From positions 1-17,908 of the forward strand of contig CAILKA010000029.1 of the NCBI GenBank assembly GCA_903834645.1: a DNA stretch of 17,908 nt, given 5' to 3'. The position numbers and the translations under genes were made by a program. Source of the stretch: an uncultured beta proteobacterium. Its GTDB lineage: Bacteria; Pseudomonadota; Gammaproteobacteria; Burkholderiales; Burkholderiaceae_C. Each line of letters starts with the position of its first letter. Position 1 is the first letter of the stretch. The notes beneath the pieces are model-generated. The model ran no database searches, was not told the origin of the DNA, and was given only the letters and a program-made list of their open reading frames with translations. Shown here in pieces: positions 6,300-13,305 of the stretch.

Positions 6300-8143
6300 C
6301 TGGGGGTCGGATGGGTGCTGTGCGTGCCGGCCGTGTGGCGGTAGTCGTCGTAGGCGCCGCGTGGTGCTTCGGCACGGCCCAGGGCGCGAGCCCCGCGCAG
6401 CCCGAGGCGGCGCAGCAGCCCTGCGCGCGTGAAAAAGGAGAGCGCGCGCAGCACACGGTCGGCGCCAGCCGGGCTGCGCTGCGCGAGCGTGGCCCACCCC
6501 AGCCCAGGCCAGGCGAGCGCACGCAGCACCGGCAGCGGGATCGCCTGGCCGCGACGCAGCGCCGCGTGGCGCTGGCAGGACGCCCGCAGGCCGGGCGTCA
6601 GCCAGGCTCCGAGCTGACCGCCCTGGCCCAGCGACACCGCATGCAGCAGGCTGCGGTCGATGCAGGCGCCGGGTCCGGCTGTCCAGGCCTGCGCGTGCGT
6701 GCTCCAGCGGTGGTGGTCGGCCAGGGGTGTGGGCAGCGGCGGTCGCCCGGCCAAGGGTGCGTGCCGATTTGGGAGCCGCGCGATGGCCACCTGCAGGTGC
6801 TGCTGCCAGCCCGCGCCGGTGTGGTGGGTGCGGATCGACTGCTGCAGCCGGGTCCCGAGGCTGCGACGCGCCGGCGCATCGCCCAGCAGCGCGAGCACCA
6901 GGCGCTCGTAGGCCGGGGTGTCGGCTGCTTGTGGCAGCAGGCCGTCGACCGCCAGTCCGTCGGTGGCCAGGGGCGGGGCAGAGGGCCGCGGCGGCAGGAC
7001 AGCCGGCAAGCCGGCCAGACCCGCCTCCAGGAGCGCAGTAGTGGTGCCGAAGGCAAAGCCTTCGGCGTAGAGATCAGCCGCCGCATGCAGGCACGCCACC
7101 TGCGCGCGGGGCACGACGCCTGGCAGAACGATCCGGCCCGCGCATCGGGCTGCTGCGGCCCGCCAGCGCGCGTCGGGCACGAAACCGGCGGCGACCAGCA
7201 CGGCCTGCGGCTGCGCCGCCAGGATGCGCTCCCAGGTGGCCACGAAGTCCAGGCCGTCGACGGGGCTGAACTTGAAGTGCGCCCCGAGCGTCAGCGTCAC
7301 CACCTGCCCCGGGCCGAGCCCCAGCGCCTCGCGGGTGGCCGCGCGCACCGGCAAGGCGATCTCGCTCGACGCTTCAGCCTCCTCCAGCGGGATCGGCACC
7401 GTGGCGTGTCGCCGCACGCCACGGTGCAGGGTCGTCCAAGTCTGCTCGAGCCAGGAGCCGCGGCAGTTGAGCACGATGTCGGCGCTGCGCACGCCTGTGG
7501 CGCACAGGTGCGCGGCGTGGTTCACGAGCATCACGGCCGGGCCGCCGGGCACACCGAAGGCGGCGGCGGCCACGACGTCGGCCACGTCCACGTGCAGCAC
7601 GACGCGTTGCGCGAGGGCGCTTGCCAGCGCGCGCAGCCAACGCGCCTGCTGCACGAAACCGCTGCCCGGTGGCGGCCGGTGAACGCACCCGCCGCGTGCA
7701 TGCACCGCCTCGGCCAGTGCCTCGGGAATGGGCGCATCGTGCGACAGCACCGCCGCGTGCTGCACCGGGTGGACCGTGTCGTGCCGGATCCAGCGCCAGG
7801 CCATGGCACTGTGGCCGCCGGCCTCCAGGGCCTCGGTGAGCACATGCAGGCACGCCGGCCCCTGGCCGGCCGGGGGGTCCGAGGTGGGCAGGCCCGCGCC
7901 CGGCTGCGCCGGGGCGGGCGCAGGGGGCTCCAGTGCCACCGCGGCCTCATGCAGCAGTTCCTCCAGCGCGGGCCAGGCCAGGCGCCGGTTCTGCCCGGCC
8001 ATGACGCGCGCACCCACGTGCGCGGCTCGAAGCGCCTCCTCCCAGCGGCCTTGTTGCGCCTGGAGCTGCGCGAGCTCCAGCCAGGCGGCGGCCACGTCCT
8101 CGACATGGTCGAGTGGATCGGGCTCGGTGCAGGCAGGCGTCAC
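6260..8143 (-). CDS. GT-B glycosyltransferase (GT4-like) with N-terminal TPR-like segment
   Basis: A 627-residue protein starting with GTG at 8143, which overlaps the flippase stop as GTGA and has an AGGAGG ribosome binding site seven bases upstream. Residues 15-49 form a TPR-like helical hairpin (WLELAQLQAQQGRWEEALRA). A Pro/Ala-rich linker follows (about 72-95). The rest reads as a GT-B enzyme: an N-lobe (98-260) and a C-lobe beginning VVTLTLGAHFKFSPVDGLDF (281-300), then VLVAAGFVPDARW, IVLPGVVPRAQVACLHAAAD and FAFGTTTALLEAGLAGLPAV (364-382), which matches the nucleotide-sugar-binding EX7E region of GT4-like proteins. The C-terminal 190 residues are Arg/Ala-rich and not recognised. It probably adds one residue to the repeat unit; donor unknown. 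The N-terminal lobe matches no family I can name, so the overall call rests on the C-lobe and the context. Confidence 0.72.
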   Translation of the reverse strand: MTPACTEPDPLDHVEDVAAAWLELAQLQAQQGRWEEALRAAHVGARVMAGQNRRLAWPALEELLHEAAVALEPPAPAPAQPGAGLPTSDPPAGQGPACLHVLTEALEAGGHSAMAWRWIRHDTVHPVQHAAVLSHDAPIPEALAEAVHARGGCVHRPPPGSGFVQQARWLRALASALAQRVVLHVDVADVVAAAAFGVPGGPAVMLVNHAAHLCATGVRSADIVLNCRGSWLEQTWTTLHRGVRRHATVPIPLEEAEASSEIALPVRAATREALGLGPGQVVTLTLGAHFKFSPVDGLDFVATWERILAAQPQAVLVAAGFVPDARWRAAAARCAGRIVLPGVVPRAQVACLHAAADLYAEGFAFGTTTALLEAGLAGLPAVLPPRPSAPPLATDGLAVDGLLPQAADTPAYERLVLALLGDAPARRSLGTRLQQSIRTHHTGAGWQQHLQVAIARLPNRHAPLAGRPPLPTPLADHHRWSTHAQAWTAGPGACIDRSLLHAVSLGQGGQLGAWLTPGLRASCQRHAALRRGQAIPLPVLRALAWPGLGWATLAQRSPAGADRVLRALSFFTRAGLLRRLGLRGARALGRAEAPRGAYDDYRHTAGTHSTHPTPRWSLPPAPRASRS

Positions 8144-9762
8144 CTCCGCTCCTCCTGTTGGGCAGCGGGTGTGCCCGCTCCGAGCCAGCCCCGCAGCCGT
8201 GGGGGCAGCGCCTGCGGCGACACGAGCGCGCGCAGCACGTGCAGCGTGAGCCCCGCGGCGACCAGCGTGCTGGCCAGGCCCAGGCCCACGGCCCAGGGAG
8301 CAGGCAGCAGCTGCCACGCGGCAAAGACACCGCCAATGAGCGCCGCCATCCCCGCGCCCAGGCGCAGGTTGGCCGGCGTCCAGCGCATGCCGGCCTGCGC
8401 GCGGACCATCGGCACCAGGAGCGCGGCCTGGACCGCATAGGCGGCAAAGAAGGCCATGCCTGCACCCGCCGGGCCCCATTTGTCCACCCAGGCCCAGGCC
8501 AGACCCAGCCACGTGAACGCCCACACGAGGTCGGCCAGGAGCAGCCGTGTCTGTGCCCCCTTGGCCACGAGCAGCGTGCCCATGGGCCAGGTGACCACCC
8601 GCAGCGCCATGCCCAGGCAGACCCAGCGCAGGGCTTCCTGCGCACCGTCGAAGGCGCGGCTGTACAGCAGCGGCAGCGCCACCGGCGCCAGGGTCATCGT
8701 GGCCAGCACGCCCGTGCCGCCCACGAGCAGATTCACCAGCATCTGCTCGTTGACCAGGCGCGTGGCTGCCGTGTCGTCGCGCGCCACACCCACGAGCCGG
8801 GGATAGAAATCGGCCGACATCGATTGCACGACCACCCCCACGAGCAGGCCCCCGAGTGCCCAGGCCGACTGGAACAGCCCCGCCTCGGCCAGCCCTGCGT
8901 GGCGCACCAGCACCCCGCGCACCGCCCAGGCGGCGCCCAGCGTGAGCAGGCCGCTGCCCATCAGTGCCAGGCCGCCCCGCAGCAGCACGCGCGCCTCGGC
9001 AATGAGCTCGGCGCGCGTAGGGGTGCTCCCGGTGGGCGTCGATTCGGCCGCCGCTGCATCGGAGGCCGTCGACGCGGGGCCAGGGGACATCGGCTGCATC
9101 GCCTGTCTTGCCACCCACCAGGAAGTCAGCGCCGACAGGGCGGCGATCGCCACCAGGGCCGGAGCCACGCCGCTTTCGCGCCAGGCATAGACCAGGACGA
9201 TGGCCAGCAGCGAGCCGATAGCCGCCGCCAGCAGGTCGGCACGGGTCATGTCGGCGATGCGGCGCAGCCCGTGCACCAGCGCGCCGTAACCGTCGGCCAC
9301 CAGGCGCAGCCAGAGCGCGGCGCCCAGCAGCGCGATCTCGGTGGCGCGCTCGGTGGTGCCGAAGGTCAGTTGGGAGACCCAGGGCGAGGCCGCGGCCAAT
9401 GCGAGGCCACCGAGGCAGCCCAGCACCCAGGCGGTGGCACGCAGAGCGTGGGCGGTGCGCACGATCCGCGCCGCCTCGCCGCTGGAAGCGGCCTGCGCGA
9501 TCCGGCGCACCCCGCTCGAGTTCAGGCCGAGGCTGGCGAGGTTGCGCGCGAGGTCGACCACGGTGCCGAAGACGCTCATCAGACCGAGACCGGCCGGCCC
9601 GAGCCAGACCGCGAAGGCCTTCGTGCGCACGAGCCCGATCAGCATCTGCAGCAGCGAGGCTCCGCCCACGAGCGTGGACGAGCGCAGGATCTGCCGGTAA
9701 CTGTGGCGCGCGGCGCCCCGGCTGCCGGCCGCGTCCGGCCCGGCCCCAGCCGGGGGCGTCAT
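8140..9762 (-). CDS. Wzx-like polysaccharide flippase (MOP superfamily)
   Basis: A 540-residue multi-spanning membrane protein. The N-terminus has the Wzx pattern: a short hydrophilic lead, then SSTLVGGASLLQMLIGLVRT near 28-47 and WLGPAGLGLMSVFGTVVDLA at 53-72, as in O-antigen translocases (KAxAxxLGPxGxGL). About 12-14 membrane segments are expected. A Ser/Thr/Pro-rich cytoplasmic loop (about 222-250) divides the protein into two similar halves, and the second half again contains HAGLAEAGLFQSAWALGGLL. It should move the undecaprenyl-diphosphate-linked repeat unit across the inner membrane. The ATG at 9762 overlaps the aminotransferase stop as ATGA. The open frame extends to 9924, but the extra residues have no transporter character. 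The stop overlaps the next gene as GTGA. Homology to MATE and PST exporters is expected; the context supports Wzx. Confidence 0.9.
   Translation of the reverse strand: MTPPAGAGPDAAGSRGAARHSYRQILRSSTLVGGASLLQMLIGLVRTKAFAVWLGPAGLGLMSVFGTVVDLARNLASLGLNSSGVRRIAQAASSGEAARIVRTAHALRATAWVLGCLGGLALAAASPWVSQLTFGTTERATEIALLGAALWLRLVADGYGALVHGLRRIADMTRADLLAAAIGSLLAIVLVYAWRESGVAPALVAIAALSALTSWWVARQAMQPMSPGPASTASDAAAAESTPTGSTPTRAELIAEARVLLRGGLALMGSGLLTLGAAWAVRGVLVRHAGLAEAGLFQSAWALGGLLVGVVVQSMSADFYPRLVGVARDDTAATRLVNEQMLVNLLVGGTGVLATMTLAPVALPLLYSRAFDGAQEALRWVCLGMALRVVTWPMGTLLVAKGAQTRLLLADLVWAFTWLGLAWAWVDKWGPAGAGMAFFAAYAVQAALLVPMVRAQAGMRWTPANLRLGAGMAALIGGVFAAWQLLPAPWAVGLGLASTLVAAGLTLHVLRALVSPQALPPRLRGWLGAGTPAAQQEERR
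8151..8156 (-). promoter_or_regulatory. Ribosome binding site AGGAGG fixing the GTG start at 8143
   Basis: On the minus strand AGGAGG lies seven bases before the GTG at 8143..8141, inside the 3' end of the flippase gene. It supports a GTG start that overlaps the upstream stop, rather than any start in the long open frame further upstream. Confidence 0.75.
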
Positions 9763-10898
9763 CGCGTGCAGGCCTGCCCGAGCGAGGCCACCACATGGGC
9801 CTGCTCGTCCGTTGTCATGCCCGCATAGAGCGGCAGCAGCACGCAGCCGTCCTGCGCAGCCTCGGAGTGCGGTAGCGGGTGCGGCAGGGGCTGCGAGGCG
9901 TAGGCAGCCTCGCGGTGGCTGCACATGATGCCCCGCCGCGTGGCCACGCCGGCGTCGAGCATCGCCTGCATCACCTGGCGCTGTGCCACGCCCGCGGGCA
10001 GCCGCACGCAGTAGCTCTGCCAGTTCGAGCGCGCCCAGGGCGGCTCCTGCGGTCGACCCAGCCTGGGCACCTGCTGCAGCAGCGTGTCGTAGCGCTGCGC
10101 CAGCAGCCGGCGTTCCTGCACCAGCCCGGGCAGCCGCTCGAGCTGCTCGCGCCCGACGGCGGCCTGGATGTCGGTCATGCGGTAGTTGAAGCCCACCGTG
10201 GGGTAGTGCTCGAAGACCACCTCCTTGGCCCCGTGGCGCGTGGCATCGCTCACGCTCATGCCGTGCTGGCGCAGCCGCCGCAGCTGCCGCATCCAGTCAT
10301 CCCGAGCGGTGGTGAGCATGCCGCCGTCGCCGGTGGAGATGACCTTGCGTGGATGGAAGGAGAAGCAGGCGATGTCGCCGTGCGGTCGCCCGATCGTCTG
10401 CCACTGGCCGTTCCACAGGATCTGGCTGCCCGCTGCGCACGCGGCGTCCTCCACGATGGGCAGTTCGAAGCGGCGCGCCACGGCCACGAGCCGGCGCAGG
10501 TCGCACGGCAGCCCCATCTGGTGCACGGCGATCATGGCGCGGGTGCGCGGCGTGACGGCGCGCTCGACCAGCACCGGATCGAGGTTCCAGCTGTGGGGCT
10601 CGATGTCGATGAAGACCGGCGTGGCGCCGCAGTAGCGCACGGCGTTGGCGGTGGCGATGAAGGAGTGACTGGGGACGATGACCTCGTCGCCCGGGCGCAC
10701 GCCCACCACCAGCAGCGCCAGGTGCAGCGCGGTGGTGCAGCTCGACACCGCGCAGGCGTACGGTGCACCGACTGCGCGCGCGAAGGCTTCCTCGAAGGCC
10801 TGCACCTCCGGGCCCTGCGTGGTCCAGCCGCTGAGGATCGCGCGCCGCGCCGCCTGCGCCTCGGGTTCGCCCATCGCGGGCCGGCTGATCGGGATCAT
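9759..10898 (-). CDS. DegT/DnrJ/EryC1/StrS family PLP-dependent aminotransferase
   Basis: A 379-residue sugar aminotransferase of normal length. The start MIPISRPAMGEPE and SGWTTQGPEVQAFEEAFARA (23-42) are family hallmarks (xGxxTxGPxVxxFE). PLP-site elements follow: VSSCTTALHLAL at 51-62, DEVIVPSHSFIATANAV at 71-87, IVEDAACAAGS at 148-158 with D151 expected to hold the PLP pyridine nitrogen, and CFSFHPRKVISTGDGGML at 178-195, where K185 should form the Schiff base. FNYRMTDIQAAVG also fits the family. These enzymes convert a keto group of a nucleotide-activated sugar into an amine, usually with glutamate as donor. It would provide an amino-sugar precursor for the repeat unit. The ATG at 10898 overlaps the epimerase stop as ATGA and follows a strong GGGGAGGTGGG ribosome binding site. 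The exact sugar product cannot be read from the sequence. Confidence 0.95.
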   Translation of the reverse strand: MIPISRPAMGEPEAQAARRAILSGWTTQGPEVQAFEEAFARAVGAPYACAVSSCTTALHLALLVVGVRPGDEVIVPSHSFIATANAVRYCGATPVFIDIEPHSWNLDPVLVERAVTPRTRAMIAVHQMGLPCDLRRLVAVARRFELPIVEDAACAAGSQILWNGQWQTIGRPHGDIACFSFHPRKVISTGDGGMLTTARDDWMRQLRRLRQHGMSVSDATRHGAKEVVFEHYPTVGFNYRMTDIQAAVGREQLERLPGLVQERRLLAQRYDTLLQQVPRLGRPQEPPWARSNWQSYCVRLPAGVAQRQVMQAMLDAGVATRRGIMCSHREAAYASQPLPHPLPHSEAAQDGCVLLPLYAGMTTDEQAHVVASLGQACTR

Positions 10899-11941
10899 GC
10901 GGAACCCACCTCCCCGAATGCCCGTGCCCCCATGCCCGCGGGCTCGGCCGGTGAGGGTGCGAGGCGCCGGCTCTCCCGGGCCGAGGCCTGGGCCGACCAC
11001 CAGCGCACCAGGTCGCGCAGGCCCTCGTCGAGCGGCACCTGCGCCTGAAAGCCCAGCACCTCCTGTGCACGCGAGGTGTCGGCCAGGCGCCGCGTCACCG
11101 GGCTCACCGCACGCGGCGGGCCGAACGCGGGCTCCAGGGGAGAGTCCATGGCCTGCAGCAGGGTGCGCGCCAGGTCGGCCAGGCGCGTCTCGGTGCCGCT
11201 GGCGACGTTGAAGGCGCCACTTGCGCAGTCGGCCTGGAGCGCCGCGACGTTGGCGCGCGCGATGTCGTGCACGTGCACGAAGTCCATCGACTGGCTGCCG
11301 TCGCCGTGGATCAGCGGCGCCTGGCCCGCAGCGATGCGCTCCATCCAGCGGATCAGCACCTCGGTGTAGGCACCCTCGGTGTCCATGCGCGGGCCGTAGA
11401 CATTGAAGTAGCGCAGCGCCACGCCGTTGAGGCCGTGCATCGCGTGGTAAGCCCGCAGCAGTCCTTCGAGCATCAGCTTGCTGGTGCCGTACCAGGTGTC
11501 GTTGCCCCACGGGTGGTGATCCTCGCGCGTGGGGAACTGCTCCGCCTGGCCATAGACCGATGCGGAGGAGGCGGCCACCACGCGCTGCACGCCTGCGGCC
11601 TGTGCGGCCTCGACGACGTTGAAGCTGCCGTGGCACATCACCTGCAGCGCCTCGCGCGGTGCGGCGGCGCAGGCCGTGATGCGCAGCGCAGCCAGGTGCA
11701 GCACTGCGTCGATGCCGCGCATGGCGCTGCGCACGGCGGCCGGGTCGCGCACGTCGCCGCGCACGAACTTCAGCCGCGGGTCGGTCGATGCCTGCGCGAG
11801 GTTGTCCAGGCTGCCGCGAGAGAGGTTGTCGAGCACCACCACCTCGCGCGGCGCATGGGTGCGCAGCAGCAGGTCAACGGTGGTGGAGCCCACGAGACCG
11901 GCGCCGCCGGTGACGAGGATACGGGTGCCATCGAGTTGCAT
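10895..11941 (-). CDS. NAD-dependent epimerase/dehydratase (extended SDR, nucleotide-sugar epimerase-like)
   Basis: A 348-residue extended short-chain dehydrogenase. The Rossmann motif is TGGAGLVGS (11-19), followed by VVVLDNLSRG (35-43) for NAD binding and VRGDVRDP (60-67). The active site shows VVAASSASVYG (121-131) and YGTSKLMLE with the catalytic pair Y151/K155. LRYFNVYGPRMD is the usual substrate-binding segment of UDP-sugar 4-epimerases and related enzymes. It acts in the cytoplasm on a nucleotide sugar, most likely as a 4-epimerase, and feeds either the aminotransferase encoded directly after it or the glycosyltransferases. The ATG at 11941 is preceded by TGAGGGAG, which also contains the stop of the sugar transferase gene, so the two are tightly linked. 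Substrate specificity cannot be assigned. Confidence 0.93.
   Translation of the reverse strand: MQLDGTRILVTGGAGLVGSTTVDLLLRTHAPREVVVLDNLSRGSLDNLAQASTDPRLKFVRGDVRDPAAVRSAMRGIDAVLHLAALRITACAAAPREALQVMCHGSFNVVEAAQAAGVQRVVAASSASVYGQAEQFPTREDHHPWGNDTWYGTSKLMLEGLLRAYHAMHGLNGVALRYFNVYGPRMDTEGAYTEVLIRWMERIAAGQAPLIHGDGSQSMDFVHVHDIARANVAALQADCASGAFNVASGTETRLADLARTLLQAMDSPLEPAFGPPRAVSPVTRRLADTSRAQEVLGFQAQVPLDEGLRDLVRWWSAQASARESRRLAPSPAEPAGMGARAFGEVGSA
10905..10915 (-). promoter_or_regulatory. Strong ribosome binding site for the aminotransferase
   Basis: The minus strand reads GGGGAGGTGGG, with the GGAGGT core at 10913..10908, nine bases before the ATG at 10898. It lies inside the epimerase coding region and fixes the aminotransferase start. 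Confidence 0.75.
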
Positions 11942-11948
11942 CTGGGCA

Positions 11949-11956
11949 CTCCCTCA
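11949..11956 (-). promoter_or_regulatory. Ribosome binding site overlapping the upstream stop codon
   Basis: The minus strand reads TGAGGGAG. The TGA ends the sugar transferase gene and GAGGGAG sits seven bases before the epimerase ATG at 11941, a compact stop/ribosome-binding arrangement suggesting coupling. Confidence 0.7.
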
Positions 11957-13174
11957 GCGCGCGCCGCGGCCGCTCAGCACCACACCCACCGTCCGCACGA
12001 GCAGCAGCAGGTCCAGGGCGAGCGAGCAACGGGCGATGTAGCGCAGGTCCATGCGCACCATTTCGTCGAAGGGCACCTGGCTGCGTCCGGACACCTGCCA
12101 CGGCCCCGTGAGGCCAGGCTTGAGCTGCAGCAGCCGGCGCAGATGCCAGGCGCGGTAGTGGCGCGCCTCGTAGGGAATGGGCGGCCTGGGGCCCACGAGG
12201 CTCATGTCGCCTCGCAGCACGTTGAAGAACTGCGGCAGTTCGTCCAGGCTCGTGCGGCGCAGGAAACGGCCCAGCTGCGTGACGCGCGGATCCTGCTGGA
12301 GCTTGAAGCCGCCCGGCGCCTGCCCATCTGCCTGCACGTTCGGGGCGGAGACCGCAGCGGGTCCGGCGCCTGTGATCAGGCGCGTGACGAAGTCGCGATG
12401 CACGCCGTCGTCGGCGCCGTGCGTCATCGTGCGGAACTTGTAGAAGACGAAGGGCGCTCCGCCGCGGCCCAGCCGCAGCTGCCGGAACACCACCGGCCCC
12501 GGAGAGGAGACCGCCACTGCCAGCGCCACGGCAGCCATCAGCGGTGCCAGCAGCACGAGCGCCAGGGAGGCGCCCACCAGGTCGAGCACCCGCTTGCCCG
12601 TGTAGCCCGCCGGCGCCGCCGGCCCGGTGTCGTCGAGCATCAACGAGCCCAGTGGCACCACCTCGCGCCCGGCACCGAGGTTCTCGAAGAGCTGGTCGGG
12701 GTAGGTCGCGGCCGTCATCGCGAGCTCGGGGCCCGCGCCGGCACGCAGCTCACGGCCGATGCGGGCGACAAACCCTTGAAGCCCTCGCGCATCCGTGTCG
12801 GGCAGCAGCACCGCGCAGTCGCCACTGTCCATCTGGCCGAGCAGGTCGGTCTCGCGCACCAGCTCGCGCAGCCGAGCCATCAGCAAGGCCGCTCGGATGT
12901 GCCGTGGCTGCGCAGGTGCTCTCCTGTCCGGGCCGGGTCCCGATGGGCGCAGCAGCACGAGCGACAGCGCAGCGCCGGAGCGGTCGGCCCGACGCTTTTC
13001 CAGCCACAGGCGCTCCAGGAACTCGTCGTGGCCGAGCACGGCGGCGGGACGGCGCTCGTCGAGCCGCCCCTGCAAGTCGCGCCACCAACGCGCCGCGGCG
13101 CCATCCGGGCGGGGCGGGGCGCGGCCGGTCGAGGAGGATGGCGGGGAACCGGGGCTGTCGCGATGTTCTTGCAT
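11954..13174 (-). CDS. Polyprenyl-phosphate sugar (phospho)transferase with degenerate GGDEF-like N-terminal domain
   Basis: A 406-residue protein and the first gene of the minus-strand operon. The C-terminal half is a textbook bacterial sugar transferase (WcaJ/WbaP/EpsE class). GKRVLDLVGASLALVLLAPL (193-212) with the following residues forms the membrane helix, SPGPVVFRQLRLGRGG at 224-239 leads to YKFRTM at 245-250, DPRVTQLGRFLRRTSLDELP at 295-314 holds the catalytic Asp-Glu (311-312), and SLVGPRPP and KPGLTGPWQVSGRS complete the set. It transfers a sugar phosphate from UDP-sugar to undecaprenyl phosphate, the committed step of repeat-unit synthesis. Unusually, residues 49-145 look like a worn diguanylate-cyclase (GGDEF) fold: HDEFLERLWLEKRRADRSG, a VLL strand, then LRELVRETDLLGQMDSGDCA (102-121) and VLLPDTDARG. 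The GGDEF signature itself is replaced by DSGDCA, so cyclase activity is not expected. The ribosome binding site is weak. Confidence 0.93.
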   Translation of the reverse strand: MQEHRDSPGSPPSSSTGRAPPRPDGAAARWWRDLQGRLDERRPAAVLGHDEFLERLWLEKRRADRSGAALSLVLLRPSGPGPDRRAPAQPRHIRAALLMARLRELVRETDLLGQMDSGDCAVLLPDTDARGLQGFVARIGRELRAGAGPELAMTAATYPDQLFENLGAGREVVPLGSLMLDDTGPAAPAGYTGKRVLDLVGASLALVLLAPLMAAVALAVAVSSPGPVVFRQLRLGRGGAPFVFYKFRTMTHGADDGVHRDFVTRLITGAGPAAVSAPNVQADGQAPGGFKLQQDPRVTQLGRFLRRTSLDELPQFFNVLRGDMSLVGPRPPIPYEARHYRAWHLRRLLQLKPGLTGPWQVSGRSQVPFDEMVRMDLRYIARCSLALDLLLLVRTVGVVLSGRGAR

Positions 13175-13199
13175 GGCTGGAGTTCAGCACGCGGAACCC

Positions 13200-13212
13200 G
13201 GATGGCCCATCC
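13200..13212. repeat. Perfect inverted repeat GGATGG-C-CCATCC
   Basis: A 6-1-6 palindrome lies 26-38 bases upstream of the sugar transferase ATG on the minus strand, so it falls in the likely leader or promoter-proximal region of the polysaccharide operon. Pairing can extend one mismatch further to CCGGATGG/CCATCCCG. The one-base loop is too tight for a good RNA hairpin, so a DNA-binding dimer site is the better guess. Function is inference only. Confidence 0.35.
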
Positions 13213-13288
13213 CGACAGATAGGGGATGAGCGCTTCAATTGCGGGAGGACAGCTCTGCGCCCGTGGGAGGGACAGCCCGCGCGAGCCC

Positions 13289-13301
13289 GGCTAGCGTAGC
13301 C
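13289..13301 (+). repeat. Inverted repeat GGCTA-GCG-TAGCC just before the lipoprotein start
   Basis: A 5-3-5 perfect inverted repeat ends four bases before the ATG at 13306. It occupies the spot where a ribosome binding site would normally sit, and no purine-rich site is visible there. It contains an in-frame TAG (13297-13299), which rules out any start of the lipoprotein frame further upstream. Confidence 0.35.
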
Positions 13302-13305
13302 CTCC

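Larger units (their letters stand above)
13175..13305. promoter_or_regulatory. Divergent intergenic region presumably holding promoters for both operons
   Basis: This 131-base gap is the only place where the ten-gene minus-strand operon and the plus-strand pair can both begin, so promoters for both are expected here or just inside the flanking genes. I found no convincing -35/-10 pair and no sigma-54 GG-N10-GC element. The region contains two short perfect inverted repeats (listed separately) and one AT-rich patch, CTTCAATTG, at about 13232-13240. Confidence 0.5.

Noticed and set aside
8144..9796. Upstream extension of the GT-B gene frame to 9796 (1178 codons in all)
   Set aside because: The extension lies under the flippase gene in another frame and is Arg/Gly/Ala-rich without motifs. 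A GTG with AGGAGG at the right spacing marks the true start at 8143.
8113..9828. Open plus-strand frame of 571 codons opposite the flippase
   Set aside because: Antisense shadow: it lacks motifs and hydrophobic segments, and the minus strand encodes a clear Wzx-like protein.
11267..13222. Open plus-strand frame of 651 codons opposite the epimerase and sugar transferase
   Set aside because: Both minus-strand genes have complete family motifs and active-site residues; the plus translation is His/Gln/Arg-rich noise.
13214..13305. Candidate sigma-70 or sigma-54 promoter around CTTCAATTGCGGG
   Set aside because: No -35/-10 pair with acceptable spacing and no GG-N10-GC arrangement could be found on either strand, so no specific promoter is claimed.
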